From the NCBI GenBank assembly GCA_021401465.1, contig JADDMT010000024.1:1-64000 (forward strand): a DNA stretch of 64,000 bases. The letters are read 5' to 3'. The notes under the pieces are model-generated. The model saw only the letters and a list, made by a program, of their open reading frames with translations, ran no database searches and was not told the DNA's origin. This document shows, one piece after another, positions 51,878 through 62,155 of this stretch. Source of the stretch: Teratosphaeria epicoccoides. Its lineage: Eukaryota > Ascomycota > Dothideomycetes > Mycosphaerellales > Teratosphaeriaceae. The position numbers and the translations under genes are program-made. Position 1 is the stretch's first letter. The number at the start of each line of letters is the position of its first letter.

Positions 51878-52817
51878 TTAATGGAGATGGACAGTGCTAC
51901 ACTTGACGAGACCTACAATCTCCATCGCTCTGACCAAAGCCTTCAGACCGATCGGGGGCTCCACATCGTCCAGGCAGCTCGCGGTGAACTCATTAGCTTC
52001 TGTGACGGAGGCCTCCCGGAAGCGCTCGCAGTAATGCTGTGGGCGCGCTCGCCTCGCACCCATGGAGTCATGGATGGCGACATGGTTCTTCCGAGGTTCC
52101 ATGTTGACCCTGATGGCCGCATCTCTGCAGTTAAATTTTGTTGTGTCCTCCTGGCCAGCCGCCATCATTTCGCGTCTTTGCATACTTGACGAAAACGTCA
52201 GTAGAATCATGCAGATCGGCAGTCTGGGAGCGGAATACATTTGGAGGACCATGATTGCCGCTTTTGACCATTTGGTGCCCCGCGCAGTAAGAAACATCAA
52301 AGCGACGTGAGAAGGCGCACATTACTTTCTGTTTAGGATACCGTGTCTTCCGATTTTGCTCGTAAGCATTCAAGACTGTTCTCGCCTGTCAATTGTGGCG
52401 TTAGCACCTGACAGTTACGTTTTCGAGACTGGAGATGTTCTACCTGATCGACCGTCGTAGCCAATGGGGTTTCTCGCACAGTATATGGAGGCCCTTGTCC
52501 ATTGCTTTGAGAGTCTGTTCGGCATGCACGCTGGTGGCACTAGCTACTACAACAGCGTCAAGCTCTTCTTGAGCAAGCATGTCGTCGTCCTCAGCATATA
52601 GTCGCACGCCTTCCAGATTCTGTGCTGCCCATTCCCGCTCTACTGAATCCGGAGTGATTGCCGCAACCACAATGGCTCGTGGCGTGAAGTCGTTAAAATT
52701 TACTGCATGTCGTTTGCCTGCGAAGACTTAGTGGCCGCGTTTCTCAGAATCAGATCCTCACATACCCATCCGACCAAGGCCGGCAATACCAATGCGCAGT
52801 TTCTTTGTGGGCGCCAT
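51878..52817 (-). pseudogene. Gfo/Idh/MocA-family dehydrogenase, multiply broken
   Basis: Pieces of one NAD(P)-binding oxidoreductase appear in order on the minus strand. A start MAPTK at 52817 is followed, one base out of frame, by LRIGIAGLGRMG. A normal intron (52718-52766, GTATGT to TCGCAG) leads to KRHAVNFNDFTPRAIVVAAI and SATSVHAEQTLKAM...HILCEKP. After CEKP a 2-nt surplus shifts the frame (expected PLATTVDQ). A second intron-like gap leads to VMCAFSRRFDVSY and VFRSQTADLHDST. The central part, roughly 100 residues of the usual substrate domain, is missing. The end (HYCERFREASVTEANEFTAS...LKALVRAMEIV) returns in another frame. Known: the intact family has about 350-390 residues. Three independent lesions make a functional product very unlikely. 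Confidence 0.85.
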
Positions 52818-53304
52818 TGAGTTGGTGAATGGAATTGCGGAAATCGTAAACACCTTGTCTTCCAAGACGGACGGTGGCGGAATGATAAGCCATTGATTTC
52901 CTCGTTGCGGCTATTCCTGCAGATTTCGCAGGAAAGATAAATACCGAAAATTATGACTAGCCCAAGAGGCTGAGAGCAGAAACAAGCTGAGGCTCGGCCC
53001 CACACTGCTGTGGTCATGTGGACATGCAGCATGCTGGAGTCCTCCAGTTCCGAGATCGATCTTCCCGGGACCGGATTTCGCGCGTGGTTGCAATGTCACA
53101 TGGCATAGCGGCTCTCGTCTCGTTTCCGCCTGTAGAGCGAGGACCACCGCTGCTGAATCACGGTGAAGCTTTCAAGCACCACCTTGGCGCACACAACCAC
53201 ATGGCAAGCTCATCCAAGGCTCTCAGAGAATCATTGAGATGGCCATGAATCGCGTTGGTGCAATTATCTGTTCTCAGCCAACGATATTGTTGCGAAGATC
53301 AATA
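52818..53304. other. intergenic between two pseudogenes
   Basis: No gene or repeat recognised; probably decayed flanks. Confidence 0.5.
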
Positions 53305-53830
53305 TCAATGCCGCGGAAGGAAGCAATTGACAGGTCTCGGCGTCCATGTCTCGATATTCGAATTTCTGTTAGAAAGTGGCGCAAATTTGAGCCATGGTAT
53401 AGGAACGACCGATGCATCCGGAGCGGGCAAGACGGATTTCGGGGGCACGAGAGGCTGTCGGAGCTGAGAGGCGCTGGGGATTTCGCCGTCGAACTCGAGG
53501 GAGTTCGGATGCTGGGTTTGGGTGAAGAGCGGAGCCATGTGAACTGCCCGCCAATCAATGATGCCTGTGATTTGTTGGATCATTCTCATCAACAAATATG
53601 TTATCCCCGTGCAGGTTCGTGTGCCACAGGACTGGCTGCGAAAGAATCGGATGCGCTGGCTTCGGATATCTGGCCAGCTTCTCGAAATCTCGCAGAGTCT
53701 GGATCTTCGTTTGGCGGCTTTGCTGATAACGCCCAGAAGCATTGTAGAAGCCTTGCTCCGCGATCAGGGATGAGCTGATCGACGATGTTAAGCAGTCTGT
53801 ATAAATGCAAATTTGCTTGATTGGGGCCAA
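53305..53830 (-). pseudogene. aminoglycoside-phosphotransferase-like (APH) kinase, C-terminal part, broken
   Basis: On the minus strand FEKLARYPKPAHPILSQPVL is followed by WHTNLHGDNIFVDENDPTN. A 1-nt deletion just after PTN shifts the frame, and the protein continues ITGIIDWRAVHMAPLFTQTQ and LEFDGEIPS to an early end at 53305. In this fungal APH family the catalytic loop normally reads WHxDLHxDN; here the Asp is Asn (AAC for GAC). Lost catalytic base, frameshift and absence of a recognisable N-terminal lobe upstream all indicate a pseudogene. Substrates of the family in fungi are largely unknown. Confidence 0.75.
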
Positions 53831-54576
53831 CGGGAGTCCGCAGTAGGGAGTCCTTCATTATTTCAGAATTAGCGACTCGCGATGTGGTGGACAGGACGGT
53901 GGGGCAGCATGGAGTATTCCTTACTCTCCTGCCGTCGCTTTGTATTGGAGGGGAGTCACAGCGGTAATGTTCCAGCAATCATACACCAAACCCAAAAAAC
54001 GAGCAAGAAGCTGCTCCACGATGCCGACAACAGTGCTCCGCTGACATCGATCGCCTGTCTCGGAACCCGTAGCCCAAATCAGCAGCAGCCTTGATCTCTA
54101 CATCTTGTTTCTGAGCCCTGAGCGCCCGTCGAACCAATTACTGAAACGACAATACTCCCAGCGGCAGTGCTGATCATCGCGCACCTATGACAAGGACTGG
54201 AAGGCCCTACTCGGAAACTCTGTCCTATCAGCTACAATCATCCTTTCTGTATACTGTTCCGACCTCTTTGTCGCTCTACCACGGCAGATCCCCACCATTG
54301 CTTCCCATGCGCGTGGTTAACCGGCACAAAGGCGCCTCTCAAATTCTCTCGAGGGCGCTGCGTCAAGCATAGCTCAGCAAACTGCAATCGCAGCCTTCAA
54401 AACCAGGCCATATTGGTCCTGCACATCGGGTCGAAGGACTCCTTGGGACCCATCATAGTCTCGTACGTCAACAGATCGAGACTAGCACCTCGCCCTCCTG
54501 GCCTGCACCAGGCTGTGATCGAAACACCATCCACAACTCGGAATGTCCATCTATCAAGAAGCTGCCGGACCCCTGA
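53831..54576. other. intergenic, nothing recognised
   Basis: 750 bp. If the APH relic had an N-terminal lobe it should be here, but I cannot read it. The right end is the 3' side of NUP82. Confidence 0.5.
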
Positions 54577-57207
54577 TCACGTGACCGCGAGCTTCCTGAG
54601 CCTTTCCGAGACACCCTCCACCAATGCCGTCTCCCTCTCCAGCAGCGTCATGACTTGAGCTAATTGCCGGCGCTTGTACTCCCCTCCAGCGGCGCCCGCT
54701 TTACTGGTCGTTGTCGTGCTGCCACCGCCAATTCCCTCAGCCTGCCTCACAAGCTTCTGATGTAAGCCAATCACCGCCTCGAATCTGTGCGCCAGCTCGC
54801 CCCTCTTCTCGGCCTGATGCTGCTCCAGCGCCCCCGCCGAATTCTCCAGTGATAGGATGGAACCAGGATCCGTCGGCGCCTCCGGCTCCGCAGGCTCGAT
54901 CTGCGCATGCACAGCCTGCACCTCCTCCGCGAAGGCTCGCTCCTTAGTACTCAGCTCCCTCCCACCAAGACTGACCATCTTCTTCCTCAGCCTCTCCACC
55001 CGCTCCGAGATCTCCACGGTCCTCTCATGACTCTCATTCACCCTCCTCTCCATTTTCTCGTTCCCTCTCAGCACCTCGTCACTCTCGCCCTCGTCCCCTT
55101 CATAATTCTCCAGCCCTTCATCCTCACCAATCACCACCTCGACTTTCTGCGAAATTTCCTGCACCCTCCTCACCTGCTCCAGCAATTCACTCCGCATACG
55201 CTCGCAGCGACGGAAGAGGTCTGCGGCTGCAAGGCCGAGCTTGTGCGTCTCGGAGGAGAGGATGCGATGGGCGTCAGTCATGAGTGCGAGGGTGGCGGAG
55301 GAGAAACGGACGGACTGTTTGAGGTCGGAGCCCAGCACCTTTTTGTCGTTGGCGTATCTGATCAAGTCGGGAAGGGCGGATCGGGCGAAAAAGTCGTCGG
55401 CGGCTTGGTAGGGTGCTCGCGGTTCTGGTGCTGGGAGGGCTGCGACTGGGACGACTGGGTCAGGCGCAAAACGGTTGGCTGATGGGATCTCCAAAACGGC
55501 GGAGTGAGGTGCGTTGGCGGCGGTGGTCAGGAGGAGGTAGCCAATGTTGGTGGGGTCGTAGATGGCGATCGCGGCATTCAGCCCTTGCTCAGACTCGTTT
55601 GGCAGGTCGATCATGGTCGCTACCGTGGATGTTGCAGATCCAGCAAGTATATCAATCCTGAAATCGACGCCTCGTTCATCCTCCGCGATCAGCTCTTCTT
55701 CGAGCCTGTTGGCCCACAATTTGAAATCCAAGTTATACACGCCGCTTGGAGTGGTGAGGAAGACTTCGTATCTTTCGAGCGGAGATGCGGTGAAGGTCGG
55801 CCAGTAATTGACACCAGTCTCGAGAGCAGGATCGCTCAGGTCAATGGTCTCGAAGAGCAGCAAGTCCTTCTCGTCCAGGTCGTCCAAGCCAAAAGACCGT
55901 GCACGCTTAGTGGGCAGCCATTCAGCTTCGACGCCGTCAAGATCGAGACAGATGTGCACTTTGGTTGTGCTGGTGGCGATGCAGATGATGCCGATACTCA
56001 GGCCTTCATCTGCTTCGAGCTCCTCTTCCTCATCGAAAAGAGCTTCCTCGTTGATCTTGGGCGGGATGACGAAGATGTCGGTGATCTCGCCAATGTCCAT
56101 CTCAGATCCCACGTAGAATGGTCCTTGCAGCTTGGCCACGGGCGCAGGTCGTTCGGGTCGTCGGTAGACCTCTTCTTCTTCGAATTCGTCCTCGATGACC
56201 TGTATGACGGGGTCCTGTGCATCGACCTCAGCCAACCATTTGCACTGCATATCCGCCTGTCTCCTCTCGCCCTCGGTGGCCTCGCGATCACTCCCAATCG
56301 CCCTTGCCTTGCCCACCACACTAGTGGTCAGACTTGGAAGGAGCCACTTTGGGGCGACCCACTTCTCCGGCAGGAAGGGACACAGCGCATACACATCCCC
56401 TTCACTCATGGCGAACCACAGTGTCATGCTCGCCCAGCCCAATTCGTCGTGTCCACGTTGGCCACCGAAGCAGGCGGATGCCACTTCCATCATGGTTGAA
56501 TCAGGTGAGAAGCCTTTGTTGGTGCCGTAGTTGCTCGCAGTCAGATCATCTTGCATCGACGCGGCATTGGCGAGCTTCTTCAGATCGACCGCCAAGCCAG
56601 GTTCGTCGAAGGTACTCCTGTTCTCACGGTCCAGCTCCCACAGGCGCACACAGGCATCCTTGGTGACGGTGACCAGACAGTTGCGAGTGGGAGAAAGTGG
56701 ATGCCAGAGCACGGAAGCGATGGGTGACTGCTCCAGCACGTGCGCTGTAGGGCCAAGCTGGAATGCCTTCAACTTCAGCGGGGACCGATGTCCGCTGCGC
56801 AGATGTGTCGAACTCGGCAGGATAGCGACATGGACGGTATGACTCGTGCAGAGCACCATCAAGTCTCCCGACGGACTGACACTGATCTGCAGGATCTCTC
56901 TCGCAACGGGAGTCCTCAACACGCGGTACTCCTTCCCGCCCGCGGACTCCTCCGCCCCATACCCTTCACCGACACCGCGTCCACGCTCGAATGACTCGCC
57001 CGCGTCCCGCAGGATGGTCAGGTCGCTCCATCGCAGCTCGTTGCCCGCGGCGACAAAGACCTCGGTGCCGCGGTGGGCAATCTTGCGCTGGGCGGCCTGG
57101 TATCCTGGCGCCGGCAGCACTACTCTGTCTTCCTGCGAGAAGAGCTGAAAGCCTGGCGAAGGCCGGGTGAGCCATTGCGGATCGCGGGCCTGTATCTTTG
57201 GCGCCAT
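54577..57207 (-). CDS. NUP82: nucleoporin Nup82, 876 aa
   Basis: Single exon from MAPKIQARDPQWLTRPSPGF. The N-terminal 600 residues form a beta-propeller-type region (ISVSPSGDLMVLCTSHTVHV, SVLWHPLSPTRNCLVTVTKD, DACVRLWELDREN, LWFAMSEGDVYALCPFLPEKW). A helical C-terminus with strong coiled-coil (about 690-860) follows: RMRSELLEQVRRVQEISQKV, ERVERLRKKMVSL. Propeller plus C-terminal coiled coil at this length is the Nup82/Nup88 plan. Known: Nup82 anchors Nup159 and Nsp1 on the cytoplasmic face of the pore, where mRNPs are remodelled by Dbp5. It is divergent from the cap-binding protein gene, with 185 bp between start codons. Confidence 0.9.
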   Translation of the reverse strand: MAPKIQARDPQWLTRPSPGFQLFSQEDRVVLPAPGYQAAQRKIAHRGTEVFVAAGNELRWSDLTILRDAGESFERGRGVGEGYGAEESAGGKEYRVLRTPVAREILQISVSPSGDLMVLCTSHTVHVAILPSSTHLRSGHRSPLKLKAFQLGPTAHVLEQSPIASVLWHPLSPTRNCLVTVTKDACVRLWELDRENRSTFDEPGLAVDLKKLANAASMQDDLTASNYGTNKGFSPDSTMMEVASACFGGQRGHDELGWASMTLWFAMSEGDVYALCPFLPEKWVAPKWLLPSLTTSVVGKARAIGSDREATEGERRQADMQCKWLAEVDAQDPVIQVIEDEFEEEEVYRRPERPAPVAKLQGPFYVGSEMDIGEITDIFVIPPKINEEALFDEEEELEADEGLSIGIICIATSTTKVHICLDLDGVEAEWLPTKRARSFGLDDLDEKDLLLFETIDLSDPALETGVNYWPTFTASPLERYEVFLTTPSGVYNLDFKLWANRLEEELIAEDERGVDFRIDILAGSATSTVATMIDLPNESEQGLNAAIAIYDPTNIGYLLLTTAANAPHSAVLEIPSANRFAPDPVVPVAALPAPEPRAPYQAADDFFARSALPDLIRYANDKKVLGSDLKQSVRFSSATLALMTDAHRILSSETHKLGLAAADLFRRCERMRSELLEQVRRVQEISQKVEVVIGEDEGLENYEGDEGESDEVLRGNEKMERRVNESHERTVEISERVERLRKKMVSLGGRELSTKERAFAEEVQAVHAQIEPAEPEAPTDPGSILSLENSAGALEQHQAEKRGELAHRFEAVIGLHQKLVRQAEGIGGGSTTTTSKAGAAGGEYKRRQLAQVMTLLERETALVEGVSERLRKLAVT

Positions 57208-57392
57208 ATGGTGACTATCGTGACAGGTGCATGTTTGATCTTGTGATTGGAATTAATCGATGTCCGACGCGTTTGGAGAAGCGGAGGGAACAAGGGAAGC
57301 TTGGGCCACATTTGCTTAACCATTAATAACAATATTCATCAATCCTCTCCCACTCGGTCGCATACAATATTCACCGTCTGAAACCAGTCCTG
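57208..57392. promoter_or_regulatory. 185-bp bidirectional promoter, NUP82 / CBP20
   Basis: The entire intergenic space between two head-to-head start codons. AT-rich text (GATTGGAATTAATCGATG; TTAACCATTAATAACAATATT) lies in it, and there is no clear TATA box. Confidence 0.6.
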
Positions 57393-58006
57393 ATGCCTCA
57401 ATTTCAAATGCGCAATACGGTCGAAAGACTGGATAAGCCGTCGTCATACGCGATGAGCAAATACAAGAAGCGGAAGCGTCACGACAACCACACCGATGCC
57501 ACTCGTCCACCCTCCCCCGACCTGGAAGAAAAGCTCGCCGATGCCACCACATTATGTAAGAACAATTCATTACTCCATCACACAATATCGTCAATATGAA
57601 CATGAACATGATTCTGAGTATCCGTCCAGACGTCGGTAACCTCTCCTTCTACACCACTGAAGAACAAATCAGCACCCTCTTCTCCACCACCGGCGAGCTC
57701 AAACGCCTCGTCATGGGCCTCGACCGCTTCACCAAAACCCCCTGCGGCTTCTGCTTCGTCGAGTATTACACCCACTCCGACGCCCTCGACGCCCTCAAAT
57801 ACATCGGCGGCACCAAGCTGGACGAGAGGATCATCAGGTGTGACTTGGATGAGGGCTTCAGTGAGGGCCGACAGTACGGCCGGGGGAAGAGTGGAGGCCA
57901 AGTGAGGGATGAGTATCGGGAGGAGTTTGATCCGGGGAGAGGCGGCTATGGGAAGAGGGTGCAGGAGGAGCGGGACGAGATGATGCCAGGGGGTGGCTCG
58001 TATTAG
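57393..58006 (+). CDS. CBC2: nuclear cap-binding protein subunit CBP20 (Cbc2), 179 aa
   Basis: Exons 57393-57555 and 57630-58006 with a 74-nt intron (GTAAGA to TCCAG). The join falls inside RNP2 and reads ATTLYVGNLSFYTTEEQ. The RRM continues with RNP1 (KTPCGFCFVEYYTHSDALDA) and IIRCDLDEGFSEGRQYGRGK, the CBP20-specific C-terminal extension that folds over the cap, ending in an Arg/Gly-rich tail. The basic N-terminus (KYKKRKRHDN) may be a nuclear signal. Known: CBP20 with CBP80 binds the m7G cap in the nucleus and links transcription to splicing and export. Confidence 0.95.
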
Positions 58007-58678
58007 ACTGTGAAAAGGGGTTACAGCGAGGAGTTTGGCGTTCTTATGTGGGTGCAGGGGACGTCGACCGAGTAGCGTCTTTCAACACGAATCAATGCTA
58101 TCAGCATCCTGATGCAGTGGATCCGATTGGCATTGAAGCTCGTGTCGGTAAGTGTGGTCTCGGCGCATGTTTGGGCGGACGTCGGAAGTCAGTGGCGTGT
58201 CTTTACCATCAAGACCGGAGCATGCGCATCATCAGCTTCGATGCCCTCGGACTGGACTGGGTTGGATCATACGCCTCGAATCATCGATGCTCCGACTTCG
58301 TCTGGATCGGATAGTCGGGGCTGGGTGACTGAATAGGTTCACGTGAAACACAAAGCGTCGGCAGCTTGCCAATCCCATCCGTTCGTAATCGCCGGATGTC
58401 ACCAAGCTGGCCAGCACTGTTCTGGCATCGTTGTCGGCGAGACAATGCGGGCTTTGATCGGCTGTGATAAGAAGCAGCTTGGGTCCACTTGAGGGGAATG
58501 GCTTGGGATGTGTCTACAACCACAGTCGGTTTGTCTGGCGTGAGTCTTGACCAGCACGTCTAAACGGCACCGATCAGTGGCTAATACAGAGACACAGTCT
58601 GAACAACGGACCCCCTCTCCAGCACCCCGCCCACCCCACCACTAACGCAACGACCCCATGCCCTCCAGCCTCCCAACC
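58007..58678. other. intergenic, nothing recognised
   Basis: 670 bp between CBP20 and a secreted-protein gene; no gene, motif or repeat recognised. Confidence 0.55.
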
Positions 58679-59062
58679 ATGGCTCACCTCTCCCTCCTCC
58701 CCCTCGCCTTCCTGACCGCCGGCGCCGGCGCCGTCGCACCCGCCCCTGCCCAAACTTCTTTCAGAGTCAACGACAGCCCCTGCAAATCTCTGAAATGGGA
58801 CGCCGGGTACCTGACTTTCGACCCCTTCAAGCAGGGGGACACCGGGTGTTTCAGCATCAGCAAAGGCATGGGCGTTTCGATGCGTTGGGGAAACGAGCCG
58901 GCCGAGGCGTTCCCGTGCCATGGCATCGCGTATGGCGATTCCAAGTGTCAGTGGGAGGTCGGGAGGATGGATGGGAGTTACGCGACGGCGTGTAAGGATG
59001 TTCAGAACGTGGGGATTTACAGTATGAAAGTGGATTGTTATCGGTCGATCGGTACTCCTTAG
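58679..59062 (+). CDS. small secreted protein, 127 aa, six Cys
   Basis: I prefer the ATG at 58679 (AACC-ATGG) over 58658 because it starts directly with the signal peptide MAHLSLLPLAFLTAGAGAVA. The mature chain of about 105 residues has six cysteines (SPCKSLK, TGCFSIS, FPCHGIA, SKCQWEV, TACKDVQ, VDCYRS), Gly and aromatic residues and no membrane helix. The pattern (three likely disulfides, C-terminal MKVDCYR) fits a compact beta-rich secreted fold. Family not recognised; an effector or cell-surface role would be a guess. Confidence 0.7.
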   Translation: MAHLSLLPLAFLTAGAGAVAPAPAQTSFRVNDSPCKSLKWDAGYLTFDPFKQGDTGCFSISKGMGVSMRWGNEPAEAFPCHGIAYGDSKCQWEVGRMDGSYATACKDVQNVGIYSMKVDCYRSIGTP

Positions 59063-59597
59063 GAGGGATGTTGGGTGGAGGAGGTGGGAGGATGGGGGTT
59101 GGTTCGTGGATGCAGCTTTCGACGTGGCAGTTGCGAGCGAGAGTCGTCCCTCGAATCCAACCAACAAGCACCGACCACACGTCTCTGGCTTGCCACAAAC
59201 AGCCAGTCAAGAACTCCGCTCTTTGCCCTCGATTAAACGCGAATTATAGCTTCAACGACGACGTCAACCGGCTTTTGGCAGAAAGTAGATGGTCCTGCGG
59301 ATGTCGACATGGGCTGAATTCGTGTCATTGCTCCGCGCATAATTCTCAGGCGTGATATCAGTAGGCCTGGTCGACCCCAGTCGTCTCATTGCCGCCAGCA
59401 ACCTGCTACATATATATACCTCAGACCATGCAACTAATGTCCTCGAATTGTATATAGTGTCTAAGCAATCACCACCCTCCCGCCAGCACCACGCGCGCAC
59501 ACAGCAAAAGCCTCGTGTCTCCACGCCTCCAACATCCACTCAACCAACCAACCGTCCCATACTCTCGCCATCCGCACACCCCCCCTTCCCACACCCT
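59063..59597. other. intergenic between convergent small secreted-protein genes
   Basis: 535 bp. The frame at 59352-59984 on the plus strand overlaps the gene at 59598-60100 and reads as its shadow. Nothing else seen. Confidence 0.5.
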
Positions 59598-60100
59598 TCA
59601 AGTCCAGGCAGCCCTCCCCACCCCAACGACGTCAAACATCCCCGCCATCCCTGTGCCCCGCACATCCAGTCCCTCAAGGCGCAGCGCAGGGATCACCATA
59701 CAGCAAGTCACAGTCAAAGGCCCCCCCACCGGGTCCTTCCCACATGCACACCCGGCCCTCGCCTCCTTCGCATCGTAAAAGCGATCGAAGACATGTTTGC
59801 GGATATTGGTATCCTTTTCGCACGCGACGGACGCGGCGCGGGGCTGGTGAGAAAATTTTTACACGAGGTGGGAAGTCCGGGAGCCTGGTGGTGGTGGGAC
59901 TCGCGATGCAGCGGTCCCCGCGGCAGAACTGTGGTGTTGAGTCATCAGCTCACCCGAACGCATCGAAAGGGAGTGGCAGTGTGACCACGTGCGATCTTGA
60001 TTTTGTCGCGGCTGCAGGCTGCAGTGCGGGCGTGCGAGCACTGCGCCGCCGCGAGGGCAGGCAGAAGGGCGAGCAGGGCGACGACGAGCGGGCTCTGCAT
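59598..60100 (-). CDS. small secreted protein, 130 aa, eight Cys, two exons
   Basis: Exon 1 is 59954-60100 and exon 2 is 59598-59843, with a 110-nt intron (GTGAGC, TGATGAC branch-like, CTCACCAG), phase 0. Exon 1 encodes a strong signal peptide (MQSPLVVALLALLPALAAAQ) and three Cys (QCSHARTAACS, FRCVR). Exon 2 encodes PRAASVACEKDTNIRKHVFD, AGCACGKDP and LTVTCCMVIPALRLEGLD, with five Cys. Eight cysteines in all, an even number reached only after splicing, support the model. It lies alone between a convergent secreted-protein gene and a gene-poor stretch. The family is not recognised. The alternative, two unrelated chance frames, is less likely given the signal peptide and intact splice sites. 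Confidence 0.6.
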
Positions 60101-60929
60101 GCTGTACGATCGACGAGCTGGATGTGGTTTTGCGGTTATGGAGGATGGAGAGTTTCCAGAAGGAGGGGCGACCGAGCAGACTAGATCGAGTGTGCAAAGT
60201 ACGAGGTAGGATGGACGAGTGGCCGGGCCCAACTTCGCTCTTCTGGAGTTGAATACTTCTCGATCAATAAAGGGTGACACCGCATCTGACTGGGCCTTGC
60301 TCTTCAAGTTGATGTCCTCGCATAGCTAGACTACCCTGCATTCCCTCAGTCAGACGAATGATTGCCTGGTCGACATGTCTGACTGTGCGTTGATAGAGCC
60401 GAGTTTCCGTGGACGGGTGCACTCCTTCTGGACGGGTTGACTGCTTGTCAACGAGTCAACTACTTGCCGGCATGGCAGAATTGACTGAAGATGCTGCATG
60501 CTGCTTGCCACATTGATCTGATCATCGAGCATCAACAGTACCTATCGGTCTGATGACTTGGTGGATCGACGGATGGGATCACTGAGGGCACCAGCTCGGT
60601 CTTTAGGCTGAGAACGCCTGGCCACGCCTCTTTCCCGCGTCACTCTACGGCGATCATCTTCATCGACCACATTTCGAGGGTATCTGCATTCCTCAGTGAG
60701 CTGTGTAATTCCTCAGTCGAGATCCTGAAGGGGGGGATTGTATACACTGGACGGTGTCCCTTCGCGGAGTCCGCCTCATCACACCGAGCACAAACGCGCC
60801 ACATTGCGCGCCTGAACAAAGCCGAGTCCCCGCGAACCCAACAAAAGGCCCAAGAAATCAACGCCAGCTTCCAGAAACCGCAGCAATCACATCGACCCAC
60901 CCTTCGTCTTCTCTTCGCCTTGTCTCCAC
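60101..60929. other. intergenic, nothing recognised
   Basis: 830 bp containing the promoter of the secreted-protein gene on the left and the 3' side of the RBR ligase gene on the right. Only chance frames. Confidence 0.55.
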
Positions 60930-62155
60930 TCACGCTCCACCGCCACCTGCTCCTCCGCCTCCTCCGCCACCGGCACCGAGACGCCCTGCTATCATGTGCC
61001 GAGCTATCGCCTCTGCCCGTTGCCCCGGCGGTGGATCGGCTGGCGGCTGACCAGGCAACAGTTGCAGCGGGCCGGCCGGCACCCAGGGGTCAGGGAGATC
61101 ATGGTCAGCAACCAGCGCGTTGAACGCTGCATTGCCTGGCGCGTTCGGCGCAGCATGGGGATCGAACGCGCCCTGGCGAGCGTACACGCAGCCTTGGGCA
61201 TGTCCATTCGTGTTGATGTCGGTGTACTTGGTGTTGCACAGCCAGCAGAACTGGGTGCGGCATTGGGTGCAGTACATGGAGTCGCACTAGTGGGTCAAAA
61301 GTCAGTATTGATCAAAACTTGAGTAGAGATGCACTTCTTTCCACTCACGCCGCCCCATTTCTCGATGTTCTTGCCGCACTGCTCGTTCGGGCACTTGCGG
61401 CAATTCTTCTCGATGGTCTTCTCGCTCGCCTCGATCTCTTCGCGACACCGCTTTTGGTACGCTGCGCATGTCTCGCCATCGTGGTATGGACGGTCGCAGC
61501 GCACGCACGCGCGAGCGCCACACACATGGCAAGTGCAGACGTGGTCGCTGTCCTCGACCTCATCAATCGCCTTGGTCGTCTTCCTCGTGGTGTAAGCCTT
61601 GCGCTTCTTCGCACGCGGCCTCTCCTGTACGTCGACATCTGGCTCCGCGGCGAGCTCGACGATGAGTGGCTTGTGCACCTGACCCGCCCTGCACTTGGAA
61701 TCTAGGCACCAGCGCCATCCGGGGGTCTTTTCCACAATGTCCTTTCTCTCCAGCTCGTCGTACCTCTGGAAAGCCTGCTTGGTGCCGAGACGCTTGATGT
61801 CGGCACCGTGCAAGATCTGCGGGCATTCCGGACACGATATCTTGTCGAAAGTGACGCTCTCAAGCTGGTATGTTATGTGAGTAGTCGTACAGCTGTTGCA
61901 AGTGGTGACGCCGTGCTTGCAATACTTGTTTGGCGGGTGGGGTGGGAAGGAAGCAGCGGCACGCTTGCGGCCGCAGGTCGAGCACTCCTTGCGAGAAGAC
62001 TTGGGCTTGACAGGCGCCTTCCTTCTTGTGATGCGGTTAGCGGTAGTGTCAAGAGCGGCTGCGGCTGCAGCTGTGGTAATGCGAGCGCTGCGGCGTAGAG
62101 CAGGTCGAGCTGCTGCGCTGGCAACGACGGAAGTGGCTGATCTGCGCGGGGCCAT
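60930..62155 (-). CDS. RBR-type E3 ubiquitin ligase, 387 aa
   Basis: Exon 1 is 61349-62155 and exon 2 is 60930-61286, with a 62-nt intron (GTGAGT to CACTAG). Joining completes RING2: CRKCPNEQCGKNIEKWGG followed by CDSMYCTQCRTQFCWLC. The Cys after GG matches the catalytic thioester Cys of RBR ligases. Upstream are a RING1-like part (ECSTCGRKRAAASF, YCKHGVTTCNSC, ISCPECPQILHG) and an IBR (WRWCLDSKCRAGQVH, VCTCHVCGARACVRCDRPYH). Basic, Ala/Arg-rich N-terminus; C-terminal tail of Gly and Pro. RING1 deviates from the Parkin/HHARI consensus, as in other fungal RBR proteins. Known mechanism: ubiquitin is passed through the RING2 cysteine to substrate. Confidence 0.88.

Noticed and set aside
59352..59984. 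Plus-strand frame of 210 codons
   Set aside because: Pro/His/Ser-rich shadow across the intron and exon 2 of the minus-strand secreted-protein gene.
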